The notes under the pieces: generated by a model
What the model was told of the DNA's origin: nothing
What the model saw: only the letters and a program-made list of their open reading frames with translations
Database searches by the model: none
In this document: in pieces, positions 58,336-64,000 of the stretch
Numbering within the stretch: position 1 is the stretch's first letter
Layout of the letters: each line of letters begins with the position of its first letter
Made by a program: the position numbers and the translations under genes
Source: Zhengitettix transpicula
Lineage: Eukaryota > Arthropoda > Insecta > Orthoptera > Tetrigidae
Length of the DNA: 64,000 bases
Direction: 5' to 3'
Assembly: GCA_037074705.1 (NCBI GenBank)
Contig: CM073594.1
Span: forward strand, 58,648,509 to 58,712,508

Positions 58336-58409
58336 TAATAATAAGAAAGATAGACAAAATAAAAAAATATCACTTATTTTGCCTGTATATCGCTATCTTT
58401 CTTATTACC
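58336..58409. repeat. Short inverted pair of P1 tail ends
   Basis: AATAAGAAAGATAG-ACAAAAT on the left mirrors ATTTTGCCTGTAT...CTATCTTTCTTATT on the right. Only the outermost tail sequence remains, and the GAAACG boxes are lost. Confidence 0.5.
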
Positions 58410-58438
58410 AAATTATGTTTGTTAACTACAAAGTACAA

Positions 58439-59099
58439 TCTATGCATATATTAAAAAAAGGATGTATGTTTTTATGTATTAATGAATTTACGTTAATTTC
58501 TATACAAATTTAAATGCGTAGACAGATTTTTTTAAAAAAAATCAAAATAAGAGAACAATACTGTGGGGCTGAGAAACTCCTAAAATATTGGTAGAAAGAA
58601 TTAGAATTTTAAAAAAATGATCATTAAGTGTTAAATTACTGCTCGCCAAGATACCATGACCCACGTGAAAGAGAAACAAACGTTAACATGCGACGAACAA
58701 AGGAAATAGTTCATTTTTCCGTAATGAAATTAATGAATTAATAACTCTAGTATGGCAACTATTTGTTTACGTTGTGAATCTAGCTATAAATTTCATCATT
58801 TTAATCTTTCGTCATGTCTGAAGACTGAGGGACAATTATATCATGCAATACTCAAGGAGTGTATTTAAGTATTATATTCGTAAAGAAATTCGGAGTTATG
58901 TTTGTTGGGATCGATGCAATACAATTCAATGTATTTTACAGCTGTTCAATTCATGCACTATCGATCCAAAGTGTGTACGGAACTAGGAACATTTAGATTT
59001 AGGTGAAATCACATCTCGACTAGAGATTAATATACAATTAAATACTTTTTTTCAGGTTTATACGAATAAGTACACCCCCAATGTCGGGCACCCAGCTAG
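58439..59099 (+). mobile_element. Non-autonomous Helitron H2 (661 bp)
   Basis: It starts TCTATGCATATATT after AA and ends ATGTCGGGCACCCAGCTAG before T. TC at the start, a GC-rich 3' segment, CTAG at the end and insertion between A and T are the Helitron hallmarks. The first 360 bp aligns with H1 just upstream in the same orientation, so two related Helitrons lie in tandem. No Rep/helicase coding is present. Confidence 0.65.
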
Positions 59100-59101
59100 T
59101 T

Positions 59102-60035
59102 ATATATAAATACTCGTAATTTCCTGACTAATTTTGAACAACATTCTCCACTCCTGGCCTCTTTACCAAGTGACCTGCACCTGGACATCTGGATCTGCGT
59201 GGCTGTGTGTTTTCTCTAGAAATGTGGCACTAGAAGTATCCGGATCATGTGAGCCATGCAATCAGTACAAGGGCCTTGTAAATACGTTGCAATATAATAT
59301 TTCAACTTCCTTTGTAATTCCATGACGTTGTCAGCCCCATTCACAAATCAAATTCTAGATTTCCCACGTAAAATATGGAAACAAAACTCTTTTAGTTTCA
59401 TTGTACTAAGATCTCTCTTTATTTGGAAGCGCTCCCTGTCTCTCAAATTCTAAAAATCCTTTAAAATTTAACAAGATAACAAAATATTTACAAAGTGGTT
59501 AAACTAGTTTCCCTTTCACATTCTTTCTGATTAACGTTGTTTTTGTGATTTGCGTTTTCTTGTATCCTACTTCCACGGTTCAATCTATTTTATAAATAAT
59601 AACGATGGTTGTTGCTCCGATGCTGTTATAGAATCTTTGGTAATGTTAACGTTGTTTGTTGTTGAGGAATTTGCAAAAAGTGAGTCTGGTTGATTGTTTT
59701 TTATTAAAGATGTATACACGCTGTTTTCTGAATATCAAAATAAATTTGAAAAACTGAACCTATTAAATTCACTACAGAGTTCAGTCACAGAAAATTTGAT
59801 AGGAATAGAACCAGTGTACGTTTCAAGTATTCACCATGAAACGCGGGTGCATGAATATATTTAATATGGTTTAAGCTTCAACAAAAATATTAAATAGGCC
59901 CGTAACAGATTTTTTGACAAGATAATCTTAGGACACTGAATTTAATGTCATTTATAAGAGGTACATATAAACGGAAGTCGCGTTCTCGAACGCTGAATTC
60001 CCTCTATCCATAAGCAGATATAGAGATCATTCACC
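59102..60035. other. AT-rich intergenic DNA, nothing recognised
   Basis: The 63-aa frame 59134-59325 has no recognisable domain. Confidence 0.45.
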
Positions 60036-60039
60036 CTTT

Positions 60040-60265
60040 TAATGCAGGTGGCTCCACCGGACCAAGGACGGGCACGAACAGTAGCAGGGCGTGTGTGCAA
60101 TCAGCGCTCATTGTGTCAAATAAATTCAGCTTGATAAAGTAGCCAGCGAACGACGTCTGCTGCGTGCATGACATGGCTAAATACAAGAGAGGAATCTCAC
60201 AATAGCTTTATCATCTCTAAAGAATAGTTATCGTGACGAGTCCTGCCTGAAACGTCTTATAACCC
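60040..60265. promoter_or_regulatory. GC-richer unique island, candidate enhancer
   Basis: Non-repetitive sequence with many distinct factor-like words: ATTGTG (Sox-like), TTGATAAAG (GATA/TCF-like) and GTGCATGACATGG. It has no frame and no transposon border. Near its end, GTGACGAGTCCTGCCTGAAACG (split here as GTGACGA, GTCCTGCCT, GAAACG) faintly resembles the PLE tail grammar, so part of the block could be repeat-derived. Confidence 0.25.
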
Positions 60266-60269
60266 AGAG

Positions 60270-60740
60270 AGTATCCTACAGGGGGCGGAAACCACACAAA
60301 TGTACTAGATACAATTTTAGATATACAAAAAAAACAGAAAACCTTTATACCGTTGTTAAAAGACTTTTTAATACCAAAATGCAGTCATAAAAATTCATAA
60401 ATAATTTATTCAGAGCTTTCGGCTTCCAAAATATATCTATTATTCAAATTTATTGAAGGGTTTATTTTTATGGTATTGCTCAATTTTAAATAATAGTTAT
60501 CTCATATATATTTTAAAATGTGTCTTACATTTATATCAAAATTATTAAAGTAGATTGAAAGTAAATTCCGTGTTGTTTTAATTTAAAGTTATTTGAAACA
60601 ATTCGAAATTGTTTGTTACTAATTAATTATTTTTAAAAAAATATTCTACGCCGTTAAAAATAGAAATTTTAAGGAAACTAATTGATATACAACTAACGTG
60701 GTAAAGATTTGCTTTAAAAATACCCCTTCAATAATTTTTT
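60270..60740. other. AT-rich intergenic DNA, nothing recognised
   Basis: No supported feature. Confidence 0.5.
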
Positions 60741-60744
60741 TTTT

Positions 60745-61250
60745 AGGTGTACACAGGCTATGTATAGGGTAATCCACATAGTGGCATCTCCCTTCTTATA
60801 GCATAGCAAAGGGATTTGAAAGAGGGGGTGCGGAAGGGAAGAGGAAGGTAGCCAAGGGTTAACTAAGGCCCCCGGGCTATATTTTAAGGATCCTACCCGG
60901 CATTCGCCTAAAAGTAATTCAGAACAAACCCTAGAAATACCTGCAACAGGTAGATCGGGCATTGGGTACTTGTCCCACTCCCTTGCGATAGCAGCAAAAG
61001 AGTTTGCTATGGGGACGCAGCATTCCCTTCTACGTGCCTCGACCAGTTTAGGAGGCAGCTGGCCGACTGTTCCAATGGGAACAGAGAACAGCTCTTACCT
61101 TATGCCCAAGGTCTGTGACCCCGGAAGATACACCTCTCAAAACAGGCCGAGGTGCCTCGGCTTGTGGAAACCTTAGTTCAAAAACGGAGAGGGAAAAGGC
61201 ATCCCCAAAGGCAGCCCCTTCGTATCTCTCCTACAAGGTTCTGCCTACGT
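60745..61250 (-). mobile_element. Retroposon-like family R1: copy C
   Basis: It aligns with copy A over about 500 bp with small differences, including a 14-bp extra segment around 60984-61012 (GATAGCAGCAAAAGAGTT). On the minus strand it ends in poly(A), seen as TTTTTTTTTTAGG (60735-60746). Frames at 60714-60962 (-) and 60970-61176 (+) translate this repeat and resemble the frames in copy A only because the DNA is the same family. Confidence 0.65.
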
Positions 61251-61254
61251 CGAC

Positions 61255-62555
61255 CAGTTGACGTAAATGCTTGTTTTTATTTTACAATTTTAATTAAATA
61301 AACAGTGAGAAAAATGGAAATTGATCCATTTAGCTTGACTTGATTTCACGTATTTTCAGTACCGAATTGCTGTAATAACGATTAGGGAAAACAATTTATT
61401 AATGTTATGGAAAAGAAAATTACTATAATGCATCATATAGTTAATAAGTTAAGAATACTTTACAATCTATTTAATGAAACTACTTAACTAGCAGTTATTT
61501 TGAGTGTGAGTTAACTAGGAACAGAAATTATTACAGCTCCGACATGAAACATGCTTTTTTTTCTGCGTTAGCAACGCGTGGCGTGTAGGAAATTACATTT
61601 TTTTTTTAAAAAAAAAAAGAAGCGTTTAACATGTTTGTCCGTGATATGAAACGCCACTCCATCGAGTGAAAGCGTACCGTAGCATAAGATTTCCACATTG
61701 CCTGCATATTTGCTCGTTTCTACTCATAATTACCGTCAAGAAAAGAGCTCGTGAAACAGACTCGGGGTTTTAACAGAAATTTCTCAAAGTTTAATTAGTT
61801 TCACAGGCAGCACTGCTGTGTGTATCTCTGTCGAGCGTCAGGATTTTTCTCATTTCAGTTTTTTTTACTTACGTCCAAATCAGAGCTTCAACTGCAAAAG
61901 CTGGAAAATTATGCTATCAGTTTTCTAATACACAAATCAGTTCTATTCATCTTGATTCATTAACCCGAATATATATATCAACCTATCCAATTAATTTCGA
62001 ATCACAAATATGTTTTAATCGTTATTTATAGTTATATTGGAAATTATCGGCGACACTCGCGATGCAAACTGATGTAAATAGCAGCCGTTAATACGTAATT
62101 TTCAGTACATGTTTTTATTAATTCTTAATACGGTTTCTGTGTGAAGACGATGTGACAGACGTCACGGATCGTCATGTTCGCAGGATGCTCAAGTTCCATC
62201 ACTGTTCAGTCTGCATTTTTGTGGTGTTTAAACATTTATGCGCCATAGTATTTTTACACCACAGAACGTCTTTCAGCACAATGAGGTTTTAGAGCCACGA
62301 AGAAAAAGCAGGACGCCCAGCCACATCTACTACTGATGACAACAATAAGAATTCTCGCGTCCTGTTTCTGAATGACTATTGAGTGGCAGTTAAGTGGCAG
62401 ACTCTTTGTACATGTAGTGGTGATCCTTAGTAGTAAATTATCCGTAGTCGGCTCAGCCGTGCGATCATCGTGTGCTGTTCATCTATTTCTTGTAACGATG
62501 GACTTAGTGAACAGAAAGGGCAGATTTCGTAATTGTATCTTCTCTGTCATGGACA
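61255..62555. other. Intergenic DNA with a mixed-composition stretch
   Basis: A T10A12-type block lies at about 61598-61618. A non-repetitive GC-richer stretch at about 62110-62530 holds most of a 91-aa frame (62372-62647) that runs into the TA microsatellite. I recognise no product. Confidence 0.45.
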
Positions 62556-62556
62556 T

Positions 62557-62558
62557 TT

Positions 62559-62591
<33 letters not shown>
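62557..62591. repeat. (TA)n microsatellite at the family X border
   Basis: A pure TA run ending exactly at the TG start of the LTR-like element. Confidence 0.85.
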
Positions 62592-62594
<3 letters not shown>

Positions 62595-63494
62595 GGAGAT
62601 TACCGTCGTGTAATCTAAGGTTCTTTATAATATTATTTTCGGCGTAATTATTGAGGCCAGAGCATTGCTTAGCGCAAGAATGCACAGACTGTAAAGGTTG
62701 CTACGCGGTTATTGTCGTAAAAGCGTATGTAAGACACTCGTAACTTTGGCGGAAACATTCAGAGCGTTTTTGGAGCCTGACCGGTCTGGTCATGGCTTGC
62801 GAGTCTAGATTTGGAGAACAGCCGATGATTCTCGTCACTAAATAATTAGGAATTCAGCAAAGCATTTGGCATTAACGTACTTCTACAGCAAAACTGTGTG
62901 TCAATAAGTACGACTACGTAAAGTCCGTGAAAAGTTGTTAGAGAGGCGCCGGAATTTTTGTGAAGGGAAACGATGTAGCAATCGGTGTTATGACCCGTTA
63001 ATTAAATATTTTATTTTTAAAAAAAAAAGTAACTGTGAAGTACACAATACGGTAGCAGAGCATCTCTAAATAAAATGGTATGTAGAAACTTGATTTTGTA
63101 AACCTTTATTTAAACATAATTTACTGTCAGAAATCTCTAGATTTTTCAGATTTCTCTACTTTAATGTTTGATTCTTTTATACAATTTTGCTATTGTGTAT
63201 TTAATTTTTATTTTGTAACTTTTGGTGTTTATTGTAAATCAATATCATTATTAGAAGTCCAGTAAACGGTTCTGAGGTTATGAGTTTTATTTAAGTCGTG
63301 ACAAATTATCAAATATGTATGAAATTTAAAGTAAATCGAAATTGTAATAAATAATTTTAGATTTTTTTTTAGAATAATTTTTGTTTAAATTCAATACAAA
63401 ATTTGGTTAATTTTCTTTCTTCTAAAAGTTCGAATACCACATAAATTGGCGCTCAACAAGGGGCTTGTTTTATTATATAATTTTGAATATTACA
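62592..63494 (-). mobile_element. LTR-like element, family X (903 bp)
   Basis: It begins TGTGGAGATTACC after ATAT and ends AATATTACA before ATAT (63495-63498). TTGGCGCTCAACAAGGGGC at about 63446-63464 closely resembles the primer-binding site used with lysine tRNA by many LTR retroelements (TTGGCGCCCAACGTGGGGC). It lies 30-48 bp inside the end, as in copies at 21612 and 56976. Internal sequence is too diverged for a confident full alignment with the other copies. No coding frame. Confidence 0.5.
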
Positions 63495-63672
63495 ATATAT
63501 ATATATATGTCTTTCAGATTTTTAATCTCCTAGTGCTAGGATATTTAGAGGCTTAGAATACATTGGGTATATTTCGAGACAATGTGGAAGTGGAATGCGT
63601 TGGACTTTATTTGGTTGGGGGTGGGATGAATACAATGTGTATACCAAATAAACCGTAAATAAAGGAAACACA

Positions 63673-63898
63673 ATTTGAAAGAAACTCTCATGAAATAAAT
63701 TTTTGTTGGAATAAACGTCTTTTGGAAGAAATTCCAGTTGAAAGAAACGCTAGATGAAAGCAACTGTTGAAATAAACTTTATTTGGAAGAAACTCCCGTT
63801 GAAATAAACGCTAATTCGTAGAAAACCAAGCTGAAGGAAACTGTAATTCAACGAAACTTCAGTTGAAAGAAACTCGAGTTAAAACAAGCTCTAGTTGA
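63673..63898. repeat. Degenerate phrase-repeat array (about 18-20 bp units)
   Basis: About a dozen imperfect units of the form GTTGAAAGAAACTC or GTTGAAATAAACGCT follow one another, for example GGAAGAAATTCCA, GTTGAAAGAAACGCTA, GTTGAAATAAAC and GGAAGAAACTCCC. The style (short phrases with a conserved core and variable filler) resembles the arms of the foldback elements at 46282 and 49055 but with a different core word. It may be the end of a related element that continues past the window. Confidence 0.6.
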
Positions 63899-64000
63899 GT
63901 CATATTCAAATTGACTTCTGATACACTCACTAAAAACCTTCAAAGTGTAGATTCTTCCTACCTGTTTTGTGGGGAAAATCTTTGCTTTTTGGCGCAATAT

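Noticed and set aside
62372..62647. 91-aa frame as a transposase relic
   Set aside because: No DDE-type or helix-turn-helix pattern could be seen, and the frame runs through a TA microsatellite.
1..64000. tRNA or rRNA genes
   Set aside because: Reading for B-box-like GGTTCRANNCC words with a plausible cloverleaf gave nothing convincing. No rRNA-like conserved block was seen.
1..64000. CRISPR array, operons or bacterial insertion
   Set aside because: No regularly spaced identical repeats and no gene-dense tract. The DNA is eukaryotic in character throughout.

Overview
The window is nuclear DNA from an AT-rich animal genome, most likely an arthropod and probably an insect with a large, repeat-laden genome. 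The evidence is the mix of decayed Penelope-like, non-LTR, LTR and Helitron sequences, abundant (TA)n, (GA)n and (CA)n microsatellites, and no sign of prokaryotic gene density. I cannot name the species. I find no intact protein-coding gene, tRNA or rRNA. The open frames are short (168 aa at most), have no recognisable domain apart from two transposon relics, and mostly overlap open frames on the other strand. The window therefore reads as a gene desert or the inside of a very long intron.

Layout. 1-5.6 kb: AT-rich intergenic DNA with one GC-richer block (3.56-3.93 kb) holding a perfect 16-bp palindrome. 5.6-7.15 kb: remains of a Penelope-like element (PLE), with a GIY-YIG endonuclease fragment and its 3' tail, then two more tail pieces. 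7.15-21.2 kb: mostly very AT-rich DNA with scattered PLE-type tails and several GC-richer islands. 21.2-22.3 kb: a LINE reverse-transcriptase relic and its probable 3' end, with an LTR-like fragment between them. 26.3-26.7 kb: a Helitron-like relic. 28.25-29.24 kb: the most CpG- and GC-rich block, with good splice-site matches and the longest open frame. 29.5-34 kb: an inverted PLE-tail pair, an LTR-like element, and two dispersed repeat pairs. 37.3-37.9, 53.8-53.9 and 60.7-61.25 kb: three copies of one unclassified retroposon-like family. 39.5-43.3 kb: GC-richer islands, a candidate small exon, and two hairpins made of head-to-head PLE tails. 44.2-49.4 kb: a Helitron-like element and two foldback elements whose arms are built of degenerate repeated phrases. 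49.8-50.9, 57.0-57.9 and 62.6-63.5 kb: further LTR-like elements bounded by ATAT and (TA)n. 56.9-59.1 kb: two tandem Helitrons, the first split by an LTR-like element. 63.67-63.9 kb: a second kind of phrase-repeat array at the window edge.

The genes do not work together as a pathway. What links the window is transposon archaeology: several PLE lineages sharing one ribozyme-like tail grammar (CTGANGA, stem-loop, GAAACG), repeated arrangement of those tails as head-to-head inverted pairs, and one LTR-like family that repeatedly sits inside TA-repeat DNA. The GC-richer islands between repeats are candidate conserved cis-regulatory elements; comparative alignment would decide that.
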